Source: Rhynochetos jubatus (lineage: Eukaryota; Chordata; Aves; Eurypygiformes; Rhynochetidae). From it: a stretch of DNA of 64,000 nucleotides. The notes beneath the pieces are model-generated. The model was not told where the DNA came from, made no database searches, and worked only from the letters and a program-made list of their open reading frames with translations. The stretch's first letter is position 1. Each line of letters starts with the position of its first letter. Both the position numbers and the translations under genes were made by a program. Location: positions 37,274,118-37,338,117 of the forward strand of contig CM050653.1 in the NCBI GenBank assembly GCA_027574665.1, in the 5' to 3' direction. Shown piece by piece: positions 1 to 11,781 of this stretch.

Positions 1-126
1 GTGATGATTCATAATTTTTTATTTGGGCTCTGACAATTTTCTTTCCTCTACTCCACAGACATCATGACGATCAGCTTCCTAGAGCCACAGCCCCATTTTT
101 GCCAGTATTCCACCCAAATCCTTATG

Positions 127-490
127 GGAACATAACACAAGAATAGCTGCTCGGGGTCAGACCTGAGGGTGTGTCTGCCCCAGCATCCTGTCTCTGACGG
201 CAACCGCTAGCAGGCGCCTAAAGAATATAATAAGAAAATGGGCATCTGTACAGGATCTTCTCCCACTAGCAAGTCCCAGCTTCTGGAAGTCTGGCATTAG
301 GTGAACCCCTGAGCTACAGACCATATCCGCATCATTGTGTTTAATAGTCCTTGGTGGCCCTTTATTCCACAAATTTTTTTAATTGCTTACGGAGATGGTT
401 TTGATTTTGGCCTCCACTCCATCCTGAGTTCCATAATATAATAGTGTGCTTTGTGAAAGCCCACATCCTGATTCATTTCAAAGAACAGAT
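127..490 (-). repeat. Ancient CR1 LINE 3' fragment (minus strand)
   Basis: Read on the plus strand, this stretch follows the layout of the reversed 3' region of an old amniote CR1 family. It has an 'acaagaatagctgctcgggg' block, then 'cccagcatcctgtctctgac', 'cttctggaagtctggcatta', 'tttggcctccactccatcct', and 'gagttccataatataatag' followed by 'ttgtgaaagcccacatcctg'. In the family as I remember it, these blocks occur in this order and in this orientation relative to the CR1 3' end. The element is therefore on the minus strand with its 3' end near base 127. It is heavily diverged, has no open reading frame and is truncated at its 5' end near 490. The family call is from memory. Confidence 0.82.
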
Positions 491-3400
491 GAGCTCGGGT
501 ACGTTCGGGATATGGTAGATGGAGCATTACAGACCGCCCAGGCTTACAGTGCTGCACAGTACTAGACAGAAACCCAGATGACACATTCCTACAGTTGTCC
601 ATATGCCCGTCTTCATATGTTCTCCCACCTATGGTACTGTGGGATAGAGAGCTCTATAAGCAGCTTTGAACAGAGGTAAGCAACTAGCACTCCAGTTGCC
701 ACCTCTCATGACATCTCATGGCTAAACATGGAAGATGGGAGTGAGAAAAAGCATGTCTTAATCCTGTCTCCACATCCAAAAGTAGCTCACCTTATGTCCA
801 CCTTGCTCGAAGCAAAGTTTAGTGGGTCCTAGAGAAACCAATGTTTCCTCGTGGGATTTTCAGATTGCTGAATTAGGCTATGTCCTGCTGACATTAGTAG
901 CAACCAGGTACCTGTTCTGTTTCTGTGCTTTTAAAAACCCTATATGACGTTCATCTCCAGCTTTTAGACGTGGACTACCTGAAAGCTAAGTCCTTGCTCT
1001 GCGCTGCTTTGATGTGGTCTGTAAAGCTTCGATTTTCTGTAGGATCCATTCTATGAGGAACTCAAGCGGAAGATCACAGCAGTTGGACAGATGTGAACTT
1101 CCAAAGGAATATATGGACTGATTCTTGAAGTGGGGCCAAGGAGGGTGGGTCAGGCCAGAGCAGGACTTGTCCATGGGGTGCAGGAAGGGGGATGGTCCCA
1201 GGGTGCAGACAGAGGGACAGAGGATTTCTGGACCTCAGCCTTTGAACGGGGGAAAGGCAGAAAGCAGGAGCGTACTGGGAAGGCATCCCAGTGGGGAGCA
1301 AAGGTTACAAACAGTGGATGGATGTCAAGCTTGGCAACAGGCTGTGATTTTTAAATGCCGGCTCTACCATGAGAGACCCAGCACTGCCCTACTGCCACAG
1401 ATGCTCACAGCTCTGAGTCACTGCTGTGCACCATATCTGGGGGCGGATACCTAAAAAGGTACAACATTTTCAAGGGGCTGAAATGTTTCCTTACGCTTTT
1501 TGGGTGTCGACATTCTCACCTGTATGGGAGAGACAGCCCAACTCAGCAGCTCACAGTATCTTTGTGAAACGCAGACAATTAATCCTTGGAAAGTTTCACG
1601 AGCTATTGAAAGCACCATATAAATGCTAAATATTATTATTGAATTACCGTGTGATTGAAACAAATTGATTTGTTAGGAAAGTTTCAATGAATCATATTCA
1701 TAACAAATTCCATTTAAATTACAAGAGTGAGTCAGTAACTGGGTCTTCTGCTGATTTATTTATACATCCTGCTGAAAAGATAACTGATTTTAAAAATCAG
1801 ATCTTAAGATAACTGGTCCTAAGAACTGTGGGATCAAGCATTTTGTAAAAAGTGTGATAGTATCAATCCATATTTAGCTATCCCCTTTTCCATCATATTT
1901 AATCCTGACGAAGGTTGTGCAAAGCACCTGCAATAAAATGTGCCCTTTTTTGAGTGCTCTGAGCTTGTCCAAAAATACAGTGCTTCTCCTAAAGACCAGT
2001 GCTTCATTAAACTTGGTCCAAAATTAAATATAACATTTTCTGATTCTCTGCAGGCTTCACTATGTAGGATGATTAGAAGCTATGAGTGCTGGTAACCCAA
2101 ATTGCTCCCGGATTGAAACTGCACTTAAACGTGAGCCCTCATTTCAGGGGAATGATTCAAACCATGGGATGGAATAGCTCAGGATGGTGGCACATCTTTG
2201 GTCCTGCTGTGCCTCAGTTTCCCCCTCTACAAGACAGAGACAAGGCTACATCTCTGTCAGTACAGAAAATATCGCTTGGATATTTGGATGATGGTGTCCA
2301 GTGTCTCAATGAGCTGCATCAGCTTGCATCAAACACTCATTATTAACAGCCACATATTAATGACCCATTCTGAAGCAAAACCCTGCCAAGGGGCAAGGGA
2401 CCAACATTTAACCACCGCAGGAAATTTCAGAGAGGGGTCTTGTCTTGGTGGTAAGAGGAGGTTTACACTGTTGTTTTCTAATGATGCTGAAATGAGAGAG
2501 GGGAGCAGAAAGGGGGTGAACCCTGTTTAGATGGAATGATGGGAGAAGGGAGTGCATTCACAAGGTGGCTGGGTCACGGGGGAGAGGGGACAGAGGCAGA
2601 GGGGACAAGAAGGATGTTGTGCAGAGCACAGTTAGACGTGTGATCTGGGTTCAGGGAAGTGGCATCTCACACCTTCACAGAGAATTTGCCTATTACTAAA
2701 TAAATGCAGTAAATCAGGGCTCAGCAAATGGAAAAAGCCAAGATGAGCTGGGGAGATTAAACATATAGAGGGCTTTCAAAAGACAATTAAAGAAAGGAGG
2801 AAATTTTCAGGTAAAACTAGACACAGCAGGACAACATTCTCCTACACTAAAGATGAAGGATCTCCTGCACAAGGTCTGTCCTCTTCCCCCACTTACCCCA
2901 GCCTGCCGACCCCCTAAGGGTACCTCCACCCCAGCCCCCAGGGATGGGGTAGCAGGTGGGATGCCAGTGAGATGGGACAGGGTCCCCTGCGGGACAGCAC
3001 CATGCAGGCTGGAACAGGGTAGGACAAAAGATTAGGACCACAGATACTGTAATAGACAATATCAGAATTTAATAGTTTTGCTGCTGTTTGTGTTGCTTTC
3101 ACTTAGGACTGCGGCACTATCTGGCAAAGGTATATTGCCTGCCATTAACACAAGGGTTTCTAAAATTAAAGCAAGAGGAAGGCACGTACTAGCAAAGCAA
3201 TTCACACGAATTTTATACTTCTTTTTTTTCCCAAGCCTGAAAGAACCCCAGTGATACTTCTGAAATAACAGGAATGAGACAGTTAAAATGTTGTACAAAG
3301 GCTGCCTTTAAAACTTCCTTTTTATTTTCTGATCATCAGTTTTGATCTTCTTCAATCAAATGGAGCATCACTTAGGAACTGATGAAAAGAGAACCTTCAT

Positions 3401-6324
3401 CTGGTTATTAACTCCTTGATGAAAGACCTGTAAAAAGTGCATTGTTCATTGATAGGACGTTGGAAAATACTGAAAATTAACTACATTCTTTATGAGATAC
3501 ATGGCTTCTTGCAAGTTATAATTGGGCAAGCACATTGGAAAAGGCTTGCTTTCTGGAGAGATAACCCACAAGAGATGATTGGTGCAGGGAAGAGGGAGGA
3601 TGAGCCCCAGTTCTTTGCTGAAGTCTTGAAGTCGGAGCTTGGCAAATATTTCTCTTCACTCGTTCCAGGTTAACAAAGAATCAAAGCTTGGGCATTTGTG
3701 GAACTGTGTCACATGTCAGCGTGTTTCAGTTCCTGCCTCTCCAAAAAAGAGGGAAAACCAGAAAAATTTCAGTCTTTCCTACATATTGGCAAAAGGGGAT
3801 GTTTGTTTTCTTTTTTTTGTTTCAAGCTCATGATTATGTTTCAAAGCTACTTAAAATAAATGTAGACAGCAATTGCTACCATAAGAATGTTTTATTTTCA
3901 GTTGACCTAAATATTTGCCTCAAATATTGACCTGAAACACAACTTTCATTTGTTCCCACATGAGAAAAAAAAATGGGACTGAAAATTCATTTCAGGTATT
4001 TTAGAAACAAAACCTCTTTTTGATCCCTTTCCTGGACTAGTGTCCTGTGCAAGAAACAAACAAAAAGAAAGCAAACTCACGATCACCAATGATAGCCCCT
4101 ACAGGGAAGAAATACCAGGCCTTCATTTAAGGTGGGTTTGACCTGTATTTCAGTGAAGTTTTGGATTTCTAGGGGTCTTAAAGATTTAACTATTTCCAGT
4201 TGTGTTGGAACTGAGGGTGCTACATTTAAGCAGCTGCATTGGTGAAGGACTGCGCTTTCATGCCTGACTATTTGAATTGCTCTTGCTGTGCCTAGGTTGA
4301 AAAGCTAGGTGGTTTGCCAAATGGCTTGCTTCAGGAAAATTTCAGTAACATCTTCTGGGTGATAAAACATCCGTATTCTGATCAAATTCCTCCTGGCCTG
4401 GCCATGCATTCAGTCAAACTGAACAGTGTCTTTAAGGAGAGCATAGAGTTAAAAATAAGATCCTTAAGAAATTAAAAGCTTGTAAATGCTCTAAATGTTT
4501 TTTTAATAAAAGGAAATTGCTGCAGGAAGTTATTTCTTATATCCCAGGCTCTGCCAATTGTTCCCAATCAGTGCAGCTTGGGGTAGCTATTATCTCACTA
4601 AGTTGTATTAATGTGCTGCTTGTTTCTTTTCCTTTTAAACTAATCTACAGGTTAATTTGGGTTCTGCTGTTTAACTTGTGGTTTGTTTGTGTAAAAGCTG
4701 TTTTGTGGGGCTTCTTTCACAACTCCAATCCCTCACAGTAGCACGTAACCCTCTCCTCACCTCTTATTCCTTGCTGGACGGTTGGCCAATTAGCAGGATG
4801 TGGTTCTCTGAAATGCTTCTCCCCTTCCATTTGCCCAATCACTCTTCCTTCCCTGATCCCAAAGACCCTGAGCACAGCTGGTCCTTCACCCTGAGGATCT
4901 GCGCACTTCCGTGCAGAGGCACCACTGCACAGACTCACGTACCCAGACCCAGCTGCTGGGAGCAGCTCATCGCATGGCCAAGAGCAAAACAAACAGGACG
5001 CACACCTGAGCAGGATCCTGCAGTTGGCAGTTTAGGGGCTAGGTGAGATCAAGGTTTGATTTGGATTGGGTCATCATCTTGTGGACTGTCGCAAATGATG
5101 GAACAATTAGGGAACTGATGTTTTTTGGGCTTTGTTGACATTCTGCATTCACAAAACCCTCAACCCAAACAGGCAAATGGCTTATAATAACTTTATAACT
5201 GGCAAAAGCTTAGTGCTAGTAGCTGGTGACTAGATGGAAATCAGGGCAACTTTTTCAAAAAGTTTGTAAAAATAATAACTTGATTCAGAGCACCGAGAAA
5301 ATCAAAACACATCACTGCCAGTATTGGTGACAACTTCTTCCCTCCTGCTAGAGGTTGGTATTCTGTACAACCCAGGCACGTCCCTCCGGTCCTACTGAAG
5401 CTGGTCCTGAGAACCAGGATGGACAACCCCCAGTCCTCAGGCAGTGACAAGTTGGCAGCATTTCCAGCTCTTCCAACAGCTTCAAACGTCAACGTTTTTT
5501 AATAACCTCTCCTACTAAAAATTGTTTCCTGCTTTCCTTGAAAGGACTCATTTCCGTCCCTTAGTGCTCGAAGTCAAAGGGACCATTAACACGAGTGAAG
5601 GTTTTGGACTGTCCCTTTTCTTTATAGCTAGATACTGACTGCCAGGTAGTCCCAGTGCACAACAGTGATTGTGCAACCCCCTGCATGGGAGTCCCACAGA
5701 AAGAACAGGGTACATGTGTAACTACAGCAAGCCAGAATCACCTCTACAGCCTTATAAAGAAGGAAATACGAAACAGCGTATCAAAGATGGGGTATGGACC
5801 ACAAACACCCTGTTCTATCATTGAATGCCAAAGGTTGATTTGCATGCAGCATTTTCAATAATTAAACAGCAAAATGGTGTTGCCATCTGCCAACGTCCAT
5901 CTGGTGGAGGGAACACAAAGCCCTAAGTGAGAAGCCGGCACCAAGCAAGATCCATTCACTAACAGGGGAGATCCTAGCAAGCAGCTCATGGATGCCTTGC
6001 GGTGCTGTCATCTCTTCTGCTCGGAAATAGCTGGCAGTCCCCACAGCCCCCATTTAAACAAGGTTGCGAGTAGAGCATGAAGCTTTCCCAGTACAGGCAG
6101 AAAAGTGTCTTTGTAGCATGCCCACATAGTAGAGGTTGCAATAAATATTTTGCAATCAGAAACGCTATAACAGCATTTGTAAATGCAGGGACGTGCCTAG
6201 ATCCAACATGCTTGTTCAGGTCTGGCTACACTCCTGCTCTGTAAAAAAAGTAAGAGCAGCCATAGAGAGGTCTAGAAGGTGATGATAATGTTCAGAGACA
6301 AGGAAAGGTCTCTGTGAGGAAGGA
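491..6324. other. Unique non-coding sequence, no gene seen
   Basis: All six frames are broken every few tens of codons. The longest open stretches (about 110-120 codons at 1.1, 2.2 and 4.7 kb) have low-complexity or shifted-frame compositions and no recognisable motif. The part from about 1.6 to 2.06 kb is AT-rich. The phrase 'gtgcctcagtttccccctct' near 2,210 resembles the tail of old MIR/L2/L3-type repeats but is too short to call. No RNA gene or promoter is evident. Confidence 0.6.
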
Positions 6325-6515
6325 TTCAGGAGGTTCAGACTGTATTTTACACAAGAGGAAAATAAGAGGTGACATGACAGAGGTAGTAGAACAATGAAAA
6401 GTGCAGAGATGGCAACCTAGCCATTCCCAGTTACCCTTTCAAATGAGAGTGAGCAGCAGCCTAGTGAAATTAAAAATACATTTTATAGACATCAAAGGAA
6501 ATGCTGGGGCTGGTT
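6325..6515 (+). repeat. Ancient CR1-like LINE relic (plus strand)
   Basis: The order 'ggttcagactgtatttt', 'gaggaaaataagaggtgaca', 'tgacagaggtagtagaacaa', then 'cctagtgaaatta' and 'atcaaaggaaatgctgggg' parallels the 3' part of old CR1 elements. In those elements a 'gagaagaggtgacatgatagag' type block precedes 'caatgaaattaa' and 'aaaaggaaatact' blocks. The copy is strongly diverged and gapped and lies opposite in orientation to the relic at the window start. Both ends are approximate. This is a recognition by block order, not an alignment. Confidence 0.55.
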
Positions 6516-8356
6516 CATGGCTAGTTGTGATTGTGGCATAAAGGGAATCCTCTGAACTAGCAAATTGCTGTATAGTACTTTTTCTTGATCTTTAACTTTA
6601 GGAACCCATTGGTTTTGGTAATTTTATAGGTCTCTGAGACATCTATACAAATATTCAAAGTATTCATAGTTATATACACATAGGTACCAAACTGTAGAGG
6701 GTATTGCCTGTCCTGCTATACTCTGCTATAGAGTAAGAAATGTCCACTGTAGACAGATAGAGATATCCTTATTAGTTTTAGAAAGGATGAGGAAGAACCA
6801 GATCTTCCACCTGACCACAGAACCCTCCTGGACTGGGCTCACAATTGTGGTAGTGACCTTCTGGACAAGCAGTATCGTAGCCATACATCTAAGCGGGTTA
6901 ACATCATCAGATCATCCTCATCCTTCCTTCGTAGCACTCCCACAGAGCTTCACTCTTACACAGCACTGTACAATGCTAGCTGATGCCAGAAGTCAACAGG
7001 AACTGAGAACACTTGCTCTTTTGCAAAAAACCAGGCTCATCTCTTTCAAAAGCCAGAATAACACAGTGCTATTACTGCCTGCGATAAGGAGGAAGCTTAT
7101 TCTAGGGAAGAATACATTTACACTATGTGCTGCCCCCACTATTATTTGTATTGCAATAATGCCACGGTGTGCCAGCCACTGTGTAAATGGGCATAAGGAA
7201 AGAGGTAACTCTGGACCAGATAGCATCACTTCTTATTGAAAACTGCCAGCTGAATGCATTTTCCCACATCACAGTGACACTGGCTTAATTCAGTTTCAGA
7301 TTCCCATCTTATAAACCCAGCAGCCTGACCCTGGGCAGTACCACCGACTGCAAACAGATAGAAAAGGACGCAGCAAGGAAGTCTTTGAGGTTTTCTGTGG
7401 GGAACAGGAATGGCTTTCCTACTACAGATGCCCCGAGAACGTATTTCATTTTGTCACCTGTCTCATTTGCAACTCCACTTTTTGTTCATAACAGATTTTC
7501 TATACATTTGGCCCTAGTCTTCACTGCTACTAACAATATTTTGCAGAAGGATGATGAAGGCATCTAGGTCAATGGACTCCCCTCAGCTGCCAGACCATTC
7601 AAAAACATGAAGTGATCGTTCCAGTTTGGACTCTCATTGTTTAGAACAGATAGTGTCTCAAACTGCGTCCTCCTTCTGGCTCTGGTTTGCTTTCCGTGGC
7701 TGAGATGGATAGGAGGGTACTTTTGGGGGATTCAATTTTCTTAAACACTATACAGGCACAGCCAACGGAAATGGTCAGGTGGAACAAGCCAAAGCTTCAC
7801 AAGTCCCTGGTAGGACACTTTGTACTGGGCATACTGTATTTTTCCCCCAGAATTTGTTTGTTGAGTAGGAAGGATGTAGGCAATCTTTTCCCAAACAGAC
7901 AAGAACAGTTTTCATTGGCAAGTGGGCAAGAACTTTGCTTGGGGTATTTGAGAGAAGCCACATGCTGGTCTCTGCTCCTGTGCAGGCAGCGGGGCTTGTA
8001 AAGAGTGACATTCCTGAAGCAGTGTTGGAGCTGGCTGTTGGGCTTCAGGAACCACAGCACCCTCACCACTCTGTCCTGCTGTTATACTCACATTTATACA
8101 TCCAAACTGTGTTTTTCTGCTGGAGTGTTGCTTTTTGCCCAACACCTGAATGCACAGAACTGGAGGAGAAAGATGACATTGTTCTCAAAGTTTTGATGTT
8201 TTTGTTGTTTGAGCAGTTTTTTCAGTGAGAAAAGTTAGCTTTGCAATGGCCTCTTTTTTTTTTTTGTTTGTTTCTGGAGTCCCAGGACTTTTAAGGACAG
8301 AGGGAGATTCTTGATAGAAAATAAGAATCAAGAATATTACTTTTGCATTTGTGTGG
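6516..8356. other. Unique non-coding sequence, no gene seen
   Basis: The longest frame is 150 codons on the plus strand (6,787-7,239). Its hydrophobic and Ser/Thr-rich composition resembles translated non-coding DNA, with no domain, signal or splice bounds that I can support. The other frames are overlapping shadows. No RNA gene or repeat is recognised. Confidence 0.55.
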
Positions 8357-8385
8357 TTTTGTGCAACTTCAAAAGTTGCACAAAA
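8357..8385. repeat. Perfect 13-bp inverted repeat with 3-base loop
   Basis: The left arm 'ttttgtgcaactt' (8,357-8,369) is followed by 'caa' and then the exact reverse complement 'aagttgcacaaaa' (8,373-8,385). The next outward pair (g/g) does not match, so the arms end there. As DNA this is a near-palindrome. As RNA it would fold into a tight hairpin in either orientation. It lies about 120 bases beyond the donor end of the minus-strand exon candidate at 8,506-8,642, so it would fall in that candidate's downstream intron. A function is not implied. Confidence 0.85.
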
Positions 8386-8505
8386 GTTACTTTGATTCAT
8401 GACTTTGAATTTCCAAAAAACAACAGCAAAAATTGTTGTCTTTTTAAGGTAATTGCCTGTTGCTAACCAAGGTTCAGCTAGAGCATAGGTGGTAGCTGGT
8501 CTCAC

Positions 8506-8642
8506 CCCAAGGCACTTCCCTCTGAGCTTTTTTGTATCTTGGTCTCCGATTGCCACTGCTGGAGTTGAGCGGTCTCTTTCCTCTGTGGAAAGAGCATTGC
8601 TCGTGGTGCTGTAGGAGATGCGTTTTACATCCCTTGCACTAA
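8506..8642 (-). CDS. Candidate internal coding exon (unidentified)
   Basis: On the minus strand a frame stays open across 137 bases, bounded by a possible acceptor (…ctcacctcag| at 8,643) and a good donor (|gtgaga from 8,505). It would begin with the last two bases of a split codon and end in phase 0, giving about 45 residues. The peptide is hydrophilic, with R-D-V-K-R, T-E-E-R-D-R and G-D-Q-D-T-K-K stretches and no stop. I recognise no family. The open frame continues to 8,667 with an ATG, but that start sits beyond the acceptor and has no strong support. The polypyrimidine tract is weak, with purines around the acceptor. It could be a chance open frame. Confidence 0.25.
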
Positions 8643-8731
8643 CTGAGGTGAGCCTGCTCTGATGCATTTTAAATCTTTGTAACAGTGTTTGGCACTTTCC
8701 ATTTAAAAGGCAAATGCTACAATAAATTGAG

Positions 8732-8762
8732 GCAACTTCTTATTTTGACACTAAGAAGTTGC
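8732..8762. repeat. Perfect 11-bp inverted repeat with 9-base loop
   Basis: The arm 'gcaacttctta' (8,732-8,742) and its exact reverse complement 'taagaagttgc' (8,752-8,762) flank the loop 'ttttgacac'. It shares the core 'gcaactt' with the hairpin at 8,357-8,385, and the two flank the exon candidate at 8,506-8,642. No matching terminal repeats or target duplications were seen that would make this a mobile element. Confidence 0.8.
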
Positions 8763-9314
8763 AGGATAAGGGAAGGAAAAAAAAAGCAAGACAAAACTAA
8801 ACAACCCAAACCAGCCAGAATCCAAATCTGTGTTTAAAATCTCCCCTATCTATTTAAGTTACTGTACCACCTCAGCTCAATATCTAAAACAAAGAAAATG
8901 AATTATGGAAGAGTACGAGGAGAGCTTGTTAATTTTCCCACTGATGCGCTGTGAAATGAAAGCTTTATTCTGAGAATATCATATCCTCAGGGCTCTGTCT
9001 GGGGAGACGCTGACAAATACAAATGTCCTTACAGTTTTTCTTTTATTCTTGCTTTATGGTGTATTCCAGACAGATTTCCAAAATTATATATAATAATATG
9101 TAATCTGTAGTTGCGGTTTGGTGGAGTTCAAGGCTGTGATTTTCCAGGACATAACTATGCCCTTTTTGAAAATGGAAGATCAAGTGCACATAATGAAAGG
9201 CAGATCAAATTCTAGAAGAATTTGCTTATTTCTTAATCAATATTAATATATGTGACTTTAATTTCAACATATTTCCCCCTGTTATGTACCAAGGGAACAC
9301 TAACAACAACAGCA
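8763..9314. other. AT-rich non-coding sequence
   Basis: The stretch is AT-rich, with poly-A tracts near 8,780 and a 'tatataataatatgtaat' run near 9,085. No open frame of interest and no repeat were recognised. Confidence 0.6.
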
Positions 9315-9370
9315 GCTTTACATTTTTATAGAGCCTTTCATCAAGAAGGATTCAAAAGTGCTTTACAAAC
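9315..9370. repeat. Old L3/CR1-like relic fragment
   Basis: The text 'tatagagcctttcatcaag', 'aaggattcaaaagtg' and 'ctttacaaac' matches, in order, a block common in old amniote LINE relics. That block contains a 'tatagcgcctttcatc' type phrase followed by 'ggatcccaaagcgctttacaaac'. The copy is short and diverged. The family is assigned from memory of the block only, and strand is left open. A similar block occurs at 11,288. Confidence 0.5.
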
Positions 9371-11287
9371 CTCGGACAAAATTCTTCTTTGATCAGCACT
9401 GAGAATCTCTTAATCCGTGGTGCAAATCTCTGTTGCACTTTCTGTGCCTTTTCCTGCACATAGGACTTCCATCGATTTCTGCAGGAATCGTGTGTGTGAA
9501 ACAAGTGCAGAATGTGTAATGGAAATCTGCACTGCAGATAAAAAGCGGAAAAAACCTCGTGCATGCATGGATTCATTGCCCATCACAGAAGTGCACCCCT
9601 GCTAGAGTGGACCCCGGTTGCCTCCTGTATGCATTAAAAAAAGTCCCAGTCTCAGTTCTCTAAGAACATCGCCTGTGGTGTTGCAGAATAGCGTCTTCCC
9701 TAAAGAAAGAAAAATAAGAGTATTTGCTGCTGTACACGAATTTACTTCTTTGTCACGGGGAGTCTCCCCTTTAAACCTCTCCCTAAAAGCAGAGCGTCAG
9801 ATCTGCCTGCTAGTGCCGGTGGGCAACTGCTCTGGGGCGAGTGCTGCGGGTGGAAGCAGCTTTTACCCCTCCAGCCTCTTTCAGTGCAAACACTCTTGCA
9901 CCCTGCCTATTGCAAATGACAGGAGAAGGTGCCCAAATTTGCCAGAGCTTCTGTACTCTGTGTGTGCACATCTTGCTGAGCTGAATGCTAGCTGAGAAAG
10001 CTTGCGAAGTCTCTCAGGAGATTCCTGAGAAAATGTTAGGCTTAGAGATGCCCTCCAGTTTTCAGTTTTCCAGTCCACAGCTGAATCAGGAGGTGCAGAG
10101 AGGATGCAGCAAATTGAGTTTCCCAAACTAATTCCAAGTTCGATCTGGGCAAAAAACGGAGTTATCTCGTTCTGATGAAGCTCTCTCATCCTTAGAGCTA
10201 ATGTTGTGTTTCTGATTAGAGTTTACAAATGCTAAGGAACACTTTCCTTTCTAATCATCAGCAAATGATGAGCAGCATCCCACTGAGATGAGTGGAGAAC
10301 CCAAAGTTATCATTAATTCCGCAGACACTTCTATTCAGTAATCAAGATTTCAATCCTTGTGTTACACCCATAAATCTCTGGCCCTGTCATGTCCTATTTT
10401 ACTAGGACATTCTGTTTCTCATGAGTAGAACCATGCTTTTTAATGAGAAAATCATTCAGAATTAACTGTTCCCTAGGGATGCTGTTTGAAGAAGTAAAAT
10501 GCCTCACTTGCAAAGGCAGGTGTAATAATGTGATGAGGGATCTTTTAACTCCTTCATCTGAAAAAAGAGAGAATATTGGCTATAGAAATGTGAACAATAT
10601 TGGTCCATTTCAAAACAAGGTTTGCAGTCTATGACATCACCTTGATTTGTCTCACCTGCTGAGCTGCTCAAGGAATTTAGCCTTTTCTGTTTAAAGCCTT
10701 TCTTTCCCAAGAAGTGGAGGTTGTTGTAGAAGTGATTCCTTACATTTCCTCCTGTTGGTACCTCTACATCTGAGTTTTCATTCAAGTATTTAACACGTGT
10801 TAGCTAAGAGGATCGCCAATTAACACGCACACCATTAGCAGCAAAGGTTCATGTTCTATCACTGGTGCTAATCGCATGCGTCAGAAACATGACTGTGCAG
10901 CGTAAAAGCGATCCTATCCAAAAGTGTTTTCCTTTTAATTGTGAGGGTAAAAGAACCCTAATTATACCATGTACCTTTAAAGCGGGCTGGAATTCATGAT
11001 GACCTCAATAGGAATGCTTCTTTAAGTGTCTCTTAAAACCCGAGGTCCAATAAAGACAAAGTCAAGGTGTATATGTTGAACCCACCCCACTGCAGCAGAC
11101 CAAGAGGCACCAGCGCAATGTATTACTGCGGCTTTGCTCCCACCCCAGAGTGCTCACACCAGCTTCGGAAACTCTGCCTTGAACTCTTTGGCTTGCTCAC
11201 CATTTAGAGGGAAGAGTTCGGTGGTGTTTGAAGGTAGCTAGTGAAAATCTTAAGTAACATGATGCAAATAATTAAACTTAGTGATAA
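9371..11287. other. Unique non-coding sequence, no gene seen
   Basis: Open frames of about 60-125 codons overlap on both strands without splice bounds or recognisable composition. The plus frame 9,618-9,995 is Ser/Pro-rich. The minus frame 10,504-10,785 is Asn/Ser-rich. Neither resembles a known domain. No repeats beyond the flanking relics were recognised. Confidence 0.55.
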
Positions 11288-11345
11288 ATTGGTGCTTTTC
11301 ATCTTCAAAGTACTTTACAAACATTAATTAGTCGGGCTTAGCAAA
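11288..11345. repeat. Old L3/CR1-like relic fragment
   Basis: 'ggtgcttttcatcttcaaag', then 'tactttacaaacattaatta' and 'gtcgggctta', carry the same block order as the relic at 9,315-9,370. This copy extends further, into the 'acattaattaattaagcct' part that follows in the amniote element as I remember it. It supports the reading that both are remains of one old family. Ends are approximate. Confidence 0.55.
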
Positions 11346-11565
11346 GGCCCATAGAGTGGAAGCCACTCAATCCCTATCTCCTGTGAAGTGACTTCCTTGG
11401 CTGTCCTCCCACACACACTATTTTTAGTACCTGCAAGAGCCCGCCTCACGTTTCCTTACTTTCTCTTCACATGGCACATACCTTTTCCATGATGAAAGCC
11501 ATGCCGGCTTAGTAATGGGGAGGAGGGGGAAGGTTTTAAAATTAAATAGTCTTTTAAAACAGCAA

Positions 11566-11781
11566 TTAGCTTGGGTTTTCCTGGAAGAACTGAGGCATAT
11601 GAAGATCAGAGGCAGGCACCTTCATACTCTGAGCCAGCCTCCAAACCTTCAAACCTCCTGTCCCCTTTGAACATGAAAAGCTCTGTTTCAGGCGCACCAA
11701 GAGGTGGATCCGCTGGCTGATGGTCAGCGTGAGCACGCATCCCGCTGTGAACAAAGTTACGGCAAATTTCAGCACACGCAT
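11566..11781 (-). CDS. Candidate N-terminal frame with a membrane-anchor-like segment (unidentified)
   Basis: The frame starts with an ATG in a good context (gcagccATGCG). It encodes 71 residues, opening M-R-V-L-K, then a hydrophobic run of about 17 residues (roughly 6-22, ending before Q-R-I), then a basic stretch with R-L-K. A short basic start, a single hydrophobic helix and a soluble tail is the layout of type II signal-anchor proteins such as Golgi enzymes, but I cannot match it to any family. No consensus donor lies in the frame before its stop. If real, it would be a first coding exon ending at a non-ideal donor, or a very small protein. Chance hydrophobic frames of this size are common, so confidence is low. 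Confidence 0.2.
   Translation of the reverse strand: MRVLKFAVTLFTAGCVLTLTISQRIHLLVRLKQSFSCSKGTGGLKVWRLAQSMKVPASDLHMPQFFQENPS

Noticed and set aside
6787-7239. 150-codon plus frame
   Set aside because: Its composition is like that of translated non-coding DNA, with no splice bounds and no domain.
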